Notes: generated from the letters alone by a model not told the origin. DNA of 64,000 nucleotides from Gracilaria domingensis (GCA_022539475.1 VCMS01000095.1:106601-170600); one strand, 5' to 3'; positions 10,864 to 21,496 are shown, counted from the stretch's first letter. Made by a program: numbers and translations.

Positions 10864-11520
10864 ATGATAACGCCCTCGCTCACGCTTGAGCACGTCAAGC
10901 GCCGCATAGACGGCGCTTCCGCTGTCATATTCGATAACGATGGCACACTGGTCGATTCCATGCCTGTGCACATGATTGCCTGGCAAAAGGCCCTGGCTCA
11001 GCACGGGCTGTCATTCCCCGAGCACAAGTTCTACGCCATGGCAGGTATGCCGGCGTCGGAAATCATTCCGCGCCTGGCGGGCGAGCAAAATGTATCTCAT
11101 GTAAGCACTGAAAGCGTTCTCAAAGCGCGCATGCAAACATTGCCACAACTCTTGCAGACAGTCAAGCCAGTTTCGATTGTGATGGAATTACTGCATTACG
11201 CCCGACAAAAGGGTTTGCCGATTGCCGTCGCTAGCGGTGGCGAGAGGGAAGATGTTTTGACATCTTTGCGATACTCTGATATTAATGTATCACATTTTGG
11301 TGCCGTTGTGACCGCCGAGGACGTGAGTCGAGGCAAACCACACCCAGAAACCTTTCTTACTGCTGCAGAGAGGCTCGGAGTAAATCCTTCTGATTGTATT
11401 GGCTTTGAAGATGCTGATAAAGGTATGCAGGCATTGCACAATGCAGGCATGGAAGCTGTTGACGTAAGGACCATTCATGGATATCCTTTACCTCAATGTC
11501 TTCGAGCCCCAGGCGAATAA
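10864..11520 (+). CDS. HAD-superfamily sugar-phosphate phosphatase, YqaB/beta-PGM type
   Basis: The frame extends upstream to a TTG at 10735, but the first ATG is 10864, giving 218 residues. Motif I is FDNDGTLVDSMPVHMIAWQ at 22-40 (nucleophile Asp24 and acid/base Asp26; the usual L or M between them is N). Motif II is AVASGGE (Ser124), motif III lysine is in SRGKPHPETF (Lys158), and motif IV is FEDADKG (181-187). The small alpha-helical cap follows motif I, as in beta-phosphoglucomutase relatives. The order and the closing GMEAVDV match bacterial YqaB fructose-1-phosphate phosphatase. Dephosphorylation of a sugar phosphate such as fructose-1-phosphate is the best inference; 2-deoxyglucose-6-phosphatase or pseudouridine-5'-phosphatase activity cannot be excluded. 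No targeting peptide if ATG 10864 is used. Confidence 0.88.
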   Translation: MITPSLTLEHVKRRIDGASAVIFDNDGTLVDSMPVHMIAWQKALAQHGLSFPEHKFYAMAGMPASEIIPRLAGEQNVSHVSTESVLKARMQTLPQLLQTVKPVSIVMELLHYARQKGLPIAVASGGEREDVLTSLRYSDINVSHFGAVVTAEDVSRGKPHPETFLTAAERLGVNPSDCIGFEDADKGMQALHNAGMEAVDVRTIHGYPLPQCLRAPGE

Positions 11521-12092
11521 TGCCCGACTTGTTATCTGTGTGTAACATGATGCTTCTGTGGCTCCCTGGTCTCATAAGTACAAGTACAAGTACGAGTACG
11601 AGTACGATTAGTCGAAGCTGCTTCTGTACATTAAAACTGTTCTTCGCTTTAGGAAGCACTGTCTTCGAATTTGAGCCATGAACAACGTCGTACCATGTTG
11701 CAGTGCATTCAAAAGAACGAGGACGATGGTCAGCAATATGTACAGGAATGACGACAAAAAATGTACATGCTCGTTTCCTCTTCGCATGCGTCACGCTGCG
11801 AATGTACAACGGGCCCAGGGATGAGGCCTGGGCCCCATTGTAAGTCACAGTGTAAGTGTCTTACTAAGATACCGAAGGTAGACGTTGCAGGTCTGCGTGG
11901 AAATTTCCGCCCAGACCTCCTACTGGAATGCATCTGTGAGGCTCACAGTGTGAGCTGTGTCACTAGCAACTCCGCAGAGAAATTTGCGGCCCCATAGGCA
12001 GACTCTTTTTCTTATCGTGCTCGCGCACCAATCATTCACCTACCTCCGTTCTCCAACCTTCAAGGCTCTTGTGATCATTAGTCCTGAACCCA
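11521..12092. other. Intergenic DNA with a short tandem repeat and a GC hairpin
   Basis: An imperfect AAGTAC/GAGTAC hexanucleotide tandem repeat lies at 11576-11607, directly after the HAD stop codon. A 9-bp-arm inverted repeat (GGGCCCAGG, 7-nt loop, CCTGGGCCC) lies at 11811-11835. No gene recognised. Confidence 0.55.
11576..11607. repeat. Hexanucleotide tandem repeat
   Basis: Five imperfect copies of a 6-bp unit drifting from AAGTAC to GAGTAC, in the 3' flank of the HAD phosphatase gene. Confidence 0.8.
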
Positions 12093-12401
12093 ATGGCTTG
12101 GTCTCTGAAACAGACAAGTAGCAAGATATCAACCCCAGCCTTTGCTTGTCCCCCCGCTCTCATCTCAGCTCTTCTTCTTTCTGTGGTATCAAATCCCTTG
12201 ACAGCGGACTCTACTAGGCTACCGGCCGCGGACCAGTTTGAAAGTTTGCCAATGCCAAAAGACTCAACCCCGAACAGATCCGTCAGAGTGCCAGAGAGGG
12301 ATTTGCCGAATCCTGATCTCTTTCGCGGTTCGGACCTCGAGCGGATGCTCAAAGAGCAGGCCATGCCAAGGGATTTTCAGCCCCGAGATCACGGAAAATA
12401 A
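12093..12401 (+). CDS. Small hypothetical ORF, 102 aa
   Basis: ATG at 12093 opens 102 codons: a moderately hydrophobic stretch (PALISALLLSVVSNPL) near residues 22-37, then a hydrophilic tail (VRVPERDLPNPDLFRGSDLE). No family recognised. An opposite-strand frame of similar length (12032-12364) overlaps it, so coding status is uncertain. It could be a small secreted protein or chance. Confidence 0.25.
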   Translation: MAWSLKQTSSKISTPAFACPPALISALLLSVVSNPLTADSTRLPAADQFESLPMPKDSTPNRSVRVPERDLPNPDLFRGSDLERMLKEQAMPRDFQPRDHGK

Positions 12402-13576
12402 GGCTCAATTCATTTGAGATGAAGATAGTTTGCTTTTTGTACTTAAGAACCATGAGCTTGGCTTGCAGAGTGGCAAAGGCTTGAAACATGATTGAACCCA
12501 TTGCTACTGCGTGATACTATGGATAAAACTAGACATCGGGGGCGGATTCGGACCGAAATGTGTGTCGGTACATATGTGAACATGAGAGCGAAAAGAGTCA
12601 GACTCACCTCTTGTTCTGCTCTTGTAAACTAATATTAATTCGTGACAACCTGACATGCGAAACAACGTCCATGGGGATCTCTTTGACTGCGGTCCTTGTA
12701 GGATTGCACAACAAACATTTCTCAGTTTTCTCGATACATGATGTATAATCCCAATGCACAGGGGCATGCTCATGATCATGAAGTGCCGTAGACACGCCCT
12801 CGCAGGATTTTTCTAGCACTAATTGACATGGCAAGTCTGCTACACGTACCATCGTTATTAGAATCTGGGAGCACCTTTCGCAGGTTGAGCGGAGTAGCTG
12901 CGCACAAGCGACAGGCAGAGCGACGTTTGTCTCTCACTGCTGAGCTGAATCACATTCCAGCGAAACGCCCGCGGTCGGAAACACCTAAGATATCTAATAT
13001 TTCTCATCGTAGTCCAGTAAGTGTAGTACGGCTACTTCGTTGTGGTCAGTGGTTGCGATGTAGAGGTATAATAGGTCGTTGGGTCTTGAGCAAACCCACG
13101 CGTAGGAGCGGAATTAGCTCTACCGTTTCCATAAATGAGAGAGAGATCACATTCCAGAATACGTACAGAGTAAGCTTCGCCGATTTCAAAGAGGAAGTCA
13201 TGGAACATTCATCTCTCTGATCACAACGGTATCCAATGGACCTTTGCCATTTTATCTTTAGATATGCTCGTGGGTAGCCTTTATCCATACTCGAAGAAAA
13301 CGTTATGGTTTGAAACGTTTCAACATAACGGCGATGTGATTTATACCAGTCGATGATAACATCATGGTAGTATGAGAACATCATGATGATGGGCCTCGTG
13401 AGGAAGAGGCGGAGCGCAGGTCTACGGAAATGTCAGTATACGTGTACCGTGGTACGTGCAGCGATTCGCCAGTGAACGTGCGGTGAACAGTGAACAGGGT
13501 GCAGGGCTGAACATCATTCAGACTGGATGCGCTGTCAAGAACAGTTTGCATATGTGGGATGGACCACTCTTTAGAG

Positions 13577-13623
13577 TAAAATCTCGTCAACAACCACCCC
13601 GGATGGTTGTTGACGAGATTTTA
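13577..13623. repeat. Perfect inverted repeat, 20-bp arms, 7-nt loop
   Basis: Left arm 13577-13596 (TAAAATCTCGTCAACAACCA), loop CCCCGGA, right arm 13604-13623 is its exact reverse complement. Not next to any recognised stop codon, so a gene terminator is unlikely. See the finding on short-loop palindromes. Confidence 0.95.
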
Positions 13624-13640
13624 AAGCAGTTGTGGGATCA

Positions 13641-13661
13641 ACAGTGTTGATTCAACACTGT
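13641..13661. repeat. Perfect palindrome, 10-bp arms, 1-nt loop
   Basis: ACAGTGTTGA, one T, TCAACACTGT. It lies 17 bp after the preceding 20-bp-arm inverted repeat. Confidence 0.95.
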
Positions 13662-14629
13662 GCAGCGTATGGAGTTGCAGGAAAAAGGACAGGGAAGCGG
13701 CAATGCGATTTACATTGCTTTTGCAGATTTGATAAGGCAACCGGTGATATTGCAAGTAGATATGACAACTTCCCATTCATTCATGTTCCTTCTCACGACG
13801 CGTCCCCGCAAGCATTTTGACCATGTCTGTCTCGCATTTCCGCGTTTCAATAGCAGATTTCGCCGTTCGCCAGCGCTTAGAAGCTTCTTTGCTATGCGGA
13901 CATGATGCTCATATGGAAAGGAGCAAAAGAAGTTGTATCCTTGAAGGGAAAGTCTTGGTTCGCAAAATGTCCTTTGAGATTGTGCGCTGAACATAAACTT
14001 TGTGTATCTGGTATTTAAGATAACCTTAAAAATCAACACCATCGGTTGCGTCGACGTTGGTGTTGGTGTTGCCGGGCCGGCATATCGGATCATACGACCC
14101 ACCTGTTTTATCTTTCGTATCAAAATGACGTACAACATCAACGTAGGGCGTCACGCAGTGTCACTCATCCCCGATGGCACCTCAGTGCCACTGGATCAGC
14201 ACTGGATAGCACAGCCGTGGCGGTGCACGGCACACTCTCCATCCCCATCCTTGATCCGCCGCCACGCCCCATCGTGATCACCTGTCGATCACAATGTGAT
14301 GATCACCGTCCGTGCGCCGCGCTGGCATTGCGCTCATCTCACCCGTCCCTCTTCCCAACGCGCCTTTCACGTCCGGCGCCGCGAATATCATGCGCTTCGC
14401 CGTCAAGCATCAGTAAGTTGCGAACACATGTCACTCCCCCGTCACGCGCCAACTAGGCATTGCACGACAATCAACCCCGACTTCCCCAAGGCAGCATGGC
14501 TGCGCTCTGCGTGTTCGAGCGCGCGTTTGAACGCCTCATAAAACGCGCCCGTGGCGCCACGCGGCCTGATCGACCATTGTCTTGCTCCATCTCGCTCGAC
14601 ATTCTTTCTGCCCATCAATCTCTGTCAAA

Positions 14630-16933
14630 ATGCCGACCAGGGGAAAGACCTCCAAACTTTTTGCGCTAGGCGTCAATGTCGCACAGCAAGCCGTTCACAA
14701 AACGGCCAACTTGCTAGACAAGCTCAACATTGATCCCTCGGCCTCGTCGAGTGCGCCTCCGAATCACTCCTACCCAGGTCATCCTGCGCCGTATTCCTAC
14801 CCGCAGGGTGCGCCGCCGCCTCCGCCTTTCTATCCGTCTGACGCAGCTCCTCCTCCCCCGCCCCCGCCCCCGTCGTACCCATCTGGTGCTCCACCTCCCC
14901 CACCCCCGCCCCAGTCGTACTCATCTGGTGCTCCACCTCCCCCGCCTCCTCCTCCGCCGGAACATCAGTTCACTCCTCGACCAAACTACTCATACTCTAC
15001 CCCTCGCCCTTCCCATGCGCCACATTTGTCTGACCAAACCCCGCTACCAACTCGTCCGAGGCCACCTTCCATTCCACCTACCGCGACATCAGCTCACTAT
15101 GAGCCCCATCCTCCCTATGCTTCGCCGCCGTCAGATTATCTGTCTTCCCCAAACCCGCCAAACCATCCGCCGCCAGTAGTTCCATATCCCTTGCCACCAC
15201 ACCCTGCTCAGGCACCCAATTACACTCATGAGACGAGCCCTTCAGCAACATCTCTACATCCACTGGGAACCAATCCGCGTCCGACGTCGTCACACCCGTC
15301 TTCACAAACTCATGGCGCCAGTAATTCAGCACCGAGCTTGTACCCTCCTCCAACCACTCCTCCCCCCATGTCGTACACGGAAACCAAACCTTCGTTTTCG
15401 CCATCTGCGCCACCACAAACACCTCCACCAGGCTATCCGGAAGTGCCTCAACCGTCGCATCAGCAGCCGCTCAGGTATTACACCCAACCTGCCCACAATT
15501 CTTCGTCGGCCACCTGTTCAGAGCGGCCAAACTATCCTCAGGCAGCATCATGTACGCAACGTCCGTATGAGTCCGCCCCAGACTTGCCGTCTCCTGAGTA
15601 TGATACATATCCACCCGCGAGTCACATTCCTCATTCTCAGAGTTCGCCAGCTGTATCTGCTCACCATCGACCACCTCCTCATCACGCTTTTTCCCGTCCC
15701 ATGCCAGGGCATGATCCAGCGGAAGGCAGGCCGAACTACTCATCTTCCTCCTTTCAAGCTGCACCTGATGGGTATCCCCATCCTCCAGTGGAAAGTGATA
15801 TTGAATCATATCATATTGCACCCGTATCGCCGCAAACTCCCTTTGTTCTACCATCTGCTATGGCAGGTACTCCAGACTGTGGATCTCTGCCTGGACCGTG
15901 TCCAGCGACAGCTTTTGCGTCAGAAGAAACTGCCTCACAGCCATCTTCAATCGCTTCTACTCAAATGTCCTGTGCCGCCTTTAATATCGTTCCGGTGCGG
16001 ATTGAACGCCCGTCTGAGACATCTGAATTGATTATGGACGAATTGCTAGAGGAGGTTCACAAACGTCAGGCTAAGGTTGCGAGTAGCCTAGGAAAGATTG
16101 TGTTTGATGAGGCTTGCAAAGGGCTTTCTCGCGTTTTGCATCCCGCAGATGACACCGACATACAATTGTTTGGAATTCAATTGCGACGCTCGGATTATGC
16201 AGCTTGCGAACAGGATTATCATCGCTGTGGTCGGGACAACATTCCCATTTTTGCTATCTCGTACACTCATCGCAATCGAAGCGTTGGTAGCTATAAGTTT
16301 TCTGATGATAGTTGGGATAATTTTCAAGTAGCGATGCATATGCTCGTCAAGTCCAATGTACAGAAGGTTCGGGTATGGCTGGATCAATGTCTTTGGCTGC
16401 GTGATTCCAATTTGGGTTGTTGGGCACACACAGGTCTGATACCTTACATTACCTGGCCCGTTTTCAGTCTTGGTGTGAAAGCACCAGAAAGAGATAGGAC
16501 TTTTGAGTCCTTTTATCGCGTCTGGCCATATCTGGAGGAGATTGCTGGACTCTGGTCGATGGGAGTGATAACGACCTGTGAGCTGCATCAGGACGATGAA
16601 CAAGATTGTCCCTCTCCTGTAACGCATGTTCGTTATAACCAGCGAGTATGTCTTGAGCCCCAAGCAAGTCTCTACTTGCTGTTTCATGCCATCTGTGATG
16701 GAAAGATCACAGACCTTGATTGCGCGTGTAATGACGATGTTCACGAGCTCATCGACATGGCGAAGTTTAACATGGGACATGAGTTAGACCGCGTAGTTGT
16801 CGGAAGCAACTGGAGAGCGCGTATTTCACCTGTGGAGAAACAGAACCGAGTTCAAAGGTTTTCAAATATAAGATCTGCCAAGGGGGAGTTTATCACTGCG
16901 TTTTCATCTGGAACAGTGTACTTGGATGTATGA
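14630..16933 (+). CDS. Pro-rich protein with uncharacterised C-terminal domain, 767 aa
   Basis: The open frame begins at a TTG (14582), but ATG 14630 in a good context (GTCAAAATGC) gives MPTRGKTSKLFALGV and is preferred. Residues about 35-430 are Pro/Ser/Tyr-rich, with tandem blocks of SYPSGAPPPPPPP type near 60-125, typical of disordered SH3-, WW- or profilin-binding sequence. The C-terminal 290 residues are different: ordered, with acidic and aromatic blocks such as LFGIQLRRSDYAACEQDYH, FAISYTHRNRS and VRVWLDQCLWLRD. The last resembles the style of proteins recruited to signalling complexes, but I recognise no family and claim no function. The tail reads to GTVYLDV and stop. Confidence 0.75.
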   Translation: MPTRGKTSKLFALGVNVAQQAVHKTANLLDKLNIDPSASSSAPPNHSYPGHPAPYSYPQGAPPPPPFYPSDAAPPPPPPPPSYPSGAPPPPPPPQSYSSGAPPPPPPPPPEHQFTPRPNYSYSTPRPSHAPHLSDQTPLPTRPRPPSIPPTATSAHYEPHPPYASPPSDYLSSPNPPNHPPPVVPYPLPPHPAQAPNYTHETSPSATSLHPLGTNPRPTSSHPSSQTHGASNSAPSLYPPPTTPPPMSYTETKPSFSPSAPPQTPPPGYPEVPQPSHQQPLRYYTQPAHNSSSATCSERPNYPQAASCTQRPYESAPDLPSPEYDTYPPASHIPHSQSSPAVSAHHRPPPHHAFSRPMPGHDPAEGRPNYSSSSFQAAPDGYPHPPVESDIESYHIAPVSPQTPFVLPSAMAGTPDCGSLPGPCPATAFASEETASQPSSIASTQMSCAAFNIVPVRIERPSETSELIMDELLEEVHKRQAKVASSLGKIVFDEACKGLSRVLHPADDTDIQLFGIQLRRSDYAACEQDYHRCGRDNIPIFAISYTHRNRSVGSYKFSDDSWDNFQVAMHMLVKSNVQKVRVWLDQCLWLRDSNLGCWAHTGLIPYITWPVFSLGVKAPERDRTFESFYRVWPYLEEIAGLWSMGVITTCELHQDDEQDCPSPVTHVRYNQRVCLEPQASLYLLFHAICDGKITDLDCACNDDVHELIDMAKFNMGHELDRVVVGSNWRARISPVEKQNRVQRFSNIRSAKGEFITAFSSGTVYLDV

Positions 16934-17503
16934 CACCGCAACAATATCATTCGAAATCGAGCCCTGATTGTCTTACCCTGACGTGTTTCTTAGACAGACT
17001 GCAAAGCCTCGATCTTCCATGGATGTAAACTATTGGTAGACTTGATTAGTAGCATGCTGGTGAACTGCAGCTTCGATGTGTGCATCTTAATGCGACCTTG
17101 TCGCTGCACCGGAAAATGCACCGAACATTCTGGCACTTCCTTGTTCCAGGCCTTCTTAGCCTTCGAATCAATGTAACTCACTATCTCAAGACTAAAGGGT
17201 TAGTCTTTCTTCAGAGAGAGGGCCACCCAACGTCACACTTGTAACTCTTGGGCATCCCTTTCTGCTGAGTAATGTACTTCGCGAATTAGCGATATCCACG
17301 GCGAAGTATAATACGTTTTGTCGTCTTCTCCTGAGTCAAGTGTTCGCACTCTTGCCTCTATGCAATTCACGTGTTTGTGGGTGACGTTGCAGAGTTTTCG
17401 ACAATTAACATCTTCGTGACTGATTCATCATCAATGGCCATGAGGCGTACGGGCCCTTTACGCATACGGGCAGCGGACAGCTTATGGCAATGGTTTGTCG
17501 TCC
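16934..17503. other. Intergenic DNA between convergent genes
   Basis: About 570 bp between the stop codon of the Pro-rich protein gene and the stop codon of the strictosidine-synthase-like gene. It should carry both 3' ends. Short frames only. Confidence 0.5.
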
Positions 17504-18646
17504 CTACGCAGTGTCGGGTAGTCGAAAGCGAGAAATTGTGCTCCCATGAAGGATACCCAACCATAGGTCGTCTCCACATCGATGAGCCGCTGCAACCAAT
17601 CCATGAGTCTTGGATGGGTCACCATACTGTACGCTCACTTTTCCCGTTTCTTCATCAATAGCTGCCACCATGCTGGCAGGCTTGCTGGGAATTAGAAGCT
17701 TCGGAGGAAGATTTGCAGCAAGTCGGCGGATAAAAACCGGCACTCGCGGGACCAGTCGTGATGTGAACACTGCCGGGCCGTAGAGGGTTACCCAAAACTG
17801 CTTTCCCACAGAGTCATATGAGATTCCATCAGGAAAACCTGGCAGTTCTACCAGCACTTGTCTCTCGCCACACTTGTCACCTCGGAGCCATAGCTTCCAA
17901 ATTTTCATGGTGGTAGTTTCTGCAAAGAGGGCGTAGTCGCCGCTAGGATGTACCGCAATTCCGTTGGCAAAGGCTATACCGTCTGCAAGTTGTGTGGTTT
18001 CCATTGTTTCTGGATCATACAGAAGTACGCGCCCAGATGGAGAGCCGTACAAGACGTCTGTGACATATGTTCCGTACGTGTTAGAATGACGGCTATGCAT
18101 GTCGCGTTGTGGGAACAGCTTGGTGGCAGATGTGAAGTACACTTTCCCATCAGAGGTTACATGTACGTCATCGCAATAGGTGATTTCATCTAATGGATCG
18201 GACGACAATGCAGGAGCCACAATCTCTGTATGAGCTTTGCTCGGATCGGGCGGCACCCGAAGAAGGCCGTGTGTAGAGTCGCATACATAGAGGGCCCCAG
18301 TTGAGGGATCGAAAGCACCGCCTAGCAATGCACCCCCAGTAACTGCGTAAGGTTTATATGCTGACCTGTTTTGAGCTACGGTCCAGATGATTCCACGCGC
18401 GTCAGTGACGAATATCTTGCAGTCAGAATCGCGAACAAATGCAGTTTCTGGTGACACAAGCTTTGGGTTTTGTGGTAGCTTGATTGCGGATGCTAGTAGA
18501 TCGTTCTGAGTCCAGATTCCTGTGTTATATTCGACTTGAGACAAGGAGGGGGGCTGCTCGCCGAAAAGATGGAGCGGATGCAGGGGCTTTCTAACAAGCC
18601 AAAGCGCAGTCGACAGCAGCGAAAGCATAAAAACGAGGATCATCAT
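17504..18646 (-). CDS. Strictosidine-synthase-like / SMP-30-type beta-propeller protein
   Basis: A 380-residue protein from ATG 18646. An N-terminal hydrophobic anchor (MMILVFMLSLLSTALWLV) precedes a six-bladed beta-propeller. Family landmarks: ETAFVRDSDCKIFVTDARG, LLGGAFDPSTGALYVCD, EITYCDDVHVTSDGKVYFT, ANGIAVHPSGDYALFAET, and LPGFPDGISYDSVGKQFWV. The order and length match the strictosidine-synthase-like/APMAP group (about 370-420 residues), which are mostly membrane-anchored lumenal hydrolases of arylesterase or lactonase type. The plant strictosidine synthase catalytic Glu cannot be assigned confidently, so alkaloid synthesis is not implied. It likely acts in the secretory pathway. Reading frame intact, single exon. 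Confidence 0.85.
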   Translation of the reverse strand: MMILVFMLSLLSTALWLVRKPLHPLHLFGEQPPSLSQVEYNTGIWTQNDLLASAIKLPQNPKLVSPETAFVRDSDCKIFVTDARGIIWTVAQNRSAYKPYAVTGGALLGGAFDPSTGALYVCDSTHGLLRVPPDPSKAHTEIVAPALSSDPLDEITYCDDVHVTSDGKVYFTSATKLFPQRDMHSRHSNTYGTYVTDVLYGSPSGRVLLYDPETMETTQLADGIAFANGIAVHPSGDYALFAETTTMKIWKLWLRGDKCGERQVLVELPGFPDGISYDSVGKQFWVTLYGPAVFTSRLVPRVPVFIRRLAANLPPKLLIPSKPASMVAAIDEETGKVSVQYGDPSKTHGLVAAAHRCGDDLWLGILHGSTISRFRLPDTA

Positions 18647-19114
18647 GCTGGTGGAGAGCTCTTGTGGGCTGATGCAACTTTAGCACAAACAGACGAAATA
18701 CTGCCTATGGGGAGTAAGATGGGTGAGTCTTTGGGTCATCGAAGGTGAACTAGCTTGCTTTTGGTATGCGCTCGTATAGCCGCATCGGCTAGTGTCCGTG
18801 GCTGGTTAATCTGATCAGGCTGGCCCGAACAGAGCACAAATTTGATGAATTGCGTCATGTCAAGTTGACAATGTGAACTGCTAGCACTCCGAGAATCTCA
18901 TGCGGACAAAGAACGAACATTGTGAATCAAGCGTTGACAATTTGGAGCTAGATCTAGTTTTCATCTGGAACAGTAGTCGCTCTGAGCACAGTCCTCCCAT
19001 CCAGTCTCTTCACCTTCTCCAACGTGCGCTCGGTTTTGACCAAGGGACAACTCGCAAATCCTAACGAATTGACGCTGAGATCCTCAAAACATTCCTTCCG
19101 TCTCGGTATCATCA
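18647..19114. other. Intergenic DNA
   Basis: Upstream flank of the strictosidine-synthase-like gene. A 17-bp string (TTTTCATCTGGAACAGT) at 18958-18974 is identical to 16901-16917 in the last codons of the Pro-rich protein gene. No gene recognised. Confidence 0.45.
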
Positions 19115-20685
19115 TCATTCAGCGGTTTGTGCTGAGGAGATTGTAGGGAAACGGTTGGCGCTCTTGTACTGAATTATTTTCTGCCTGGTCAGAGAGAGAG
19201 GTTGCTCGGGCTGAGCGATCTGCGGTGCTATCATATCAAGAAGATGTACATATCGGGATGTGGTAGTAGAGGCGGCATGCCGATAGTCACCGTCCTTCGC
19301 TGCTGACGCACACTCCTCCATTCTTGTCAACATGTGTGTGTAGGGCAAGTGAAGAGCCTGGCATGGCTTCCCGCAAGGGATGTCCAACGACACAGCCGTT
19401 TCAAACGGGTGTCTCCTGCCGACTGGCGGACGAGCGGCGTTGGTACAAGCTGCAAATGTTTGCGTCGTTTTGATGCGTCTGCTATCTTGCCAGCATTGTA
19501 GAAAGCTAAGTCGTTGAGCCTTGACAGACAGCTCCACATAGCGTGCGTATCAGAACAAGTGAAGCTCCTTTTGGCGCTCAAAGCGCTTCGTGACAAAAAG
19601 GGAATGATTGTTGACAACACTGAATTGGTTGAGAAGAAGCACATGGTGTTGACCCCCGTCTTGTACATACATCGAAGGGTCATGCGGAAGGAACGAGCAG
19701 AAAACACTGCTTCTGGCCGACGCAGAAGCAGTGCGATCGTTTCGGTTCTTCTCTGCTTTTTTCCTGGCGACACTGATAAGCACGTAAACCATGAACGGTG
19801 GAGAGGCTTCACATAATGTGTTTGAGTCGGTTTGAGTGCGTCGTTTTCTCGCGTAGTTGCGGAGACGGCGCGAATATCCGACGTCTGTAACATAAGCAAC
19901 CATTCCACCGCGAGTATGAACGGCACAGAGCTCAACCGTAATCCAAAAGCTGTCCTCGATCTCGTCTTGTAGATCTTTGGAGATTATACACAGTGGTGGC
20001 ATACATAGATACGGATCGATACCTTGTTGGGCCCATGGCAAACCTTTAGGGGAGCGCCCTGTGATATCAGCCCAGAATAGAAGTCGTTTAGTACCAGTGA
20101 GTCGAGCAAGCTTTTCACCGCAGAGGGAACGCGTTGTGTATCAAACGGAAGGCCTTCACGCGATTGCCGGGTGTGTCTGTACGATATACACACCGCGCCG
20201 GTGCCTTGGCGACAGGCCTGAGAAGGTTTCTTGGTCGTTATTAAGCTGATGAAACAGCTTCATGCGGTGCGCGAAGGGTGATATGTTCAAAAGTGAGTCT
20301 TGTTCTAGGGTGACCTCGTGAAGAGCACGGGATAGCTGTACGGCGACCACCTTCGTCCTTAACTGCACTGCAATACCAAAGAAAGCTCGCTTTAACCCAT
20401 TCTTCTCCGCACAAACTTCTTTGTGTGCACGTTCGATTCTCTTTTCCGCATCCAGTATTCTGGAAAACGAGCTTCCGGCGCGTGGCATGAGCATTACACG
20501 TTCCCCGTGGTAGTAATAGTCCCAAACAAGGGTGGACAGCTGATTGCACAATTCACCCTGAACTCAACAGCTGGAAAGTCCGCTTCGTGCTGGTGTGCAA
20601 TAACGGAATCGTGAGATTGGGCATCAATGCCAGCAATGTAGCCTGGGAAACTTTGCTTTATCGAAGCGCCATTCAGCACCTTCAT
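19115..20685 (-). pseudogene. Probable decayed or frameshifted gene of unknown family
   Basis: On the minus strand, protein-like sequence passes between frames: an ATG at 20685 opens MKVLNGASIKQSFPGYIAG; near 20540 the sensible frame shifts to QLSTLVWDYYYHGERV, running to a stop at 20156; an overlapping frame gives REGLPFDTQRVPSAVKSLL; near 20045 it shifts again to GLPWAQQGIDPYLCMPP, which is open to 19550. A further 140-codon frame covers 19537-19115. At least three single-base shifts are needed. I recognise no family. A spliced gene is possible, but I saw no good GT-AG pair at the junctions, so a decayed gene is more likely. Confidence 0.35.
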
Positions 20686-20770
20686 TTAACCTACATCAGA
20701 CAATCTACATGCATTGTTGCCAGCCAACCTACCCTTGGGTAAACCATATCAAGTTTATAGGCTGCACCGT

Positions 20771-21496
20771 CTAGTACTCGGCATCTCCCCAACGATTGTC
20801 GTCATCGTCGTCATCGTTCTCATCCTCCATCTGCCACCACCTCTTGATCTGGCCCTTGCCCTCTTCGTCGTCATCATCGCTATCTTCGTTGTATCCATAC
20901 GACAGACCTGTAGACTTGACGCCATCTTCGCCGAAAACCACTTCTTCTCCATCCATCTCTTCCGCTCTCTCTTTCTTCTTCTGGTAGCGGTTGTACAGGT
21001 ATCCACCGGCCAGCCCGAGCGCGGCCACTCCGGCAACACCGCCAGCAATCTTGAGCATTCCATCGTCCGTGAGCATGCTGTTCTTCTTCACTTTCTTCAA
21101 ACCCAAGCTCACCGTAATGGATCCCTCGCCAAGAAACACGGGCAGCTCCTGTTCCTTGATCTTGCCCTTCTTGACGAGCTCACTGAACGAAACGCCTGCA
21201 ACGCCCAGTGGTTCCGACTCGGTCTCATCGGAGTCATACACGCAGAACGTGATCATCTTCGGTTCCTCAAGCCCTTCGTCAACGGCGGTCTGCACGTGTT
21301 TGGCCACGTCCACCTCCATTTCGTAGTCCCAGGTAGGACTGTCCGAGTTCTCCACGGTGGGCGTGCGCCCCAGCTCCTGATCTGTCTTATTGTCGAAGCA
21401 AATCAACACAAACGGGTCCGATTGGCCGCCTTCGGCCTCGTCCGCATTACGCAGATCGCGTGCAGAATGCACGGTGACGGAGAGCATGCGCGACAT
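20771..21496 (-). CDS. C2-domain protein with C-terminal membrane anchor and acidic tail
   Basis: The frame extends upstream to 21787, but upstream codons look non-coding. ATG 21496 in GCAAAAATG gives MSRMLSVTVHSARDLRNAD, a classic C2 start, and 241 residues. The C2 domain spans about 3-130: SDPFVLICF (first Asp of a calcium site), SPTWDYEMEV, VYDSDETESEPLG. Calcium-binding Asp positions are only partly conserved, so calcium dependence is uncertain. A glycine-rich transmembrane helix (AGGVAGVAALGLAGGYLY, 151-168) is followed by a basic stop-transfer YQKKKER. The C-terminal 60 residues are very acidic (Asp runs). The layout suggests a tail-proximal anchored membrane-contact or trafficking protein; the specific role is unknown. 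Confidence 0.82.
   Translation of the reverse strand: MSRMLSVTVHSARDLRNADEAEGGQSDPFVLICFDNKTDQELGRTPTVENSDSPTWDYEMEVDVAKHVQTAVDEGLEEPKMITFCVYDSDETESEPLGVAGVSFSELVKKGKIKEQELPVFLGEGSITVSLGLKKVKKNSMLTDDGMLKIAGGVAGVAALGLAGGYLYNRYQKKKERAEEMDGEEVVFGEDGVKSTGLSYGYNEDSDDDDEEGKGQIKRWWQMEDENDDDDDDNRWGDAEY

Larger units (their letters stand above)
12402..14629. other. Intergenic DNA with palindromes and one weak ORF
   Basis: About 2.2 kb. A plus-strand ORF at 12828-13220 (130 codons, ATG start, NLS-like IPAKRPRSE) is possible but unsupported. Two palindromes occur close together: 13577-13623 (20-bp arms, 7-nt loop) and 13641-13661 (10-bp arms, 1-nt loop). The last 400 bp before 14630 probably include the promoter of the Pro-rich protein gene. 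Confidence 0.5.
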
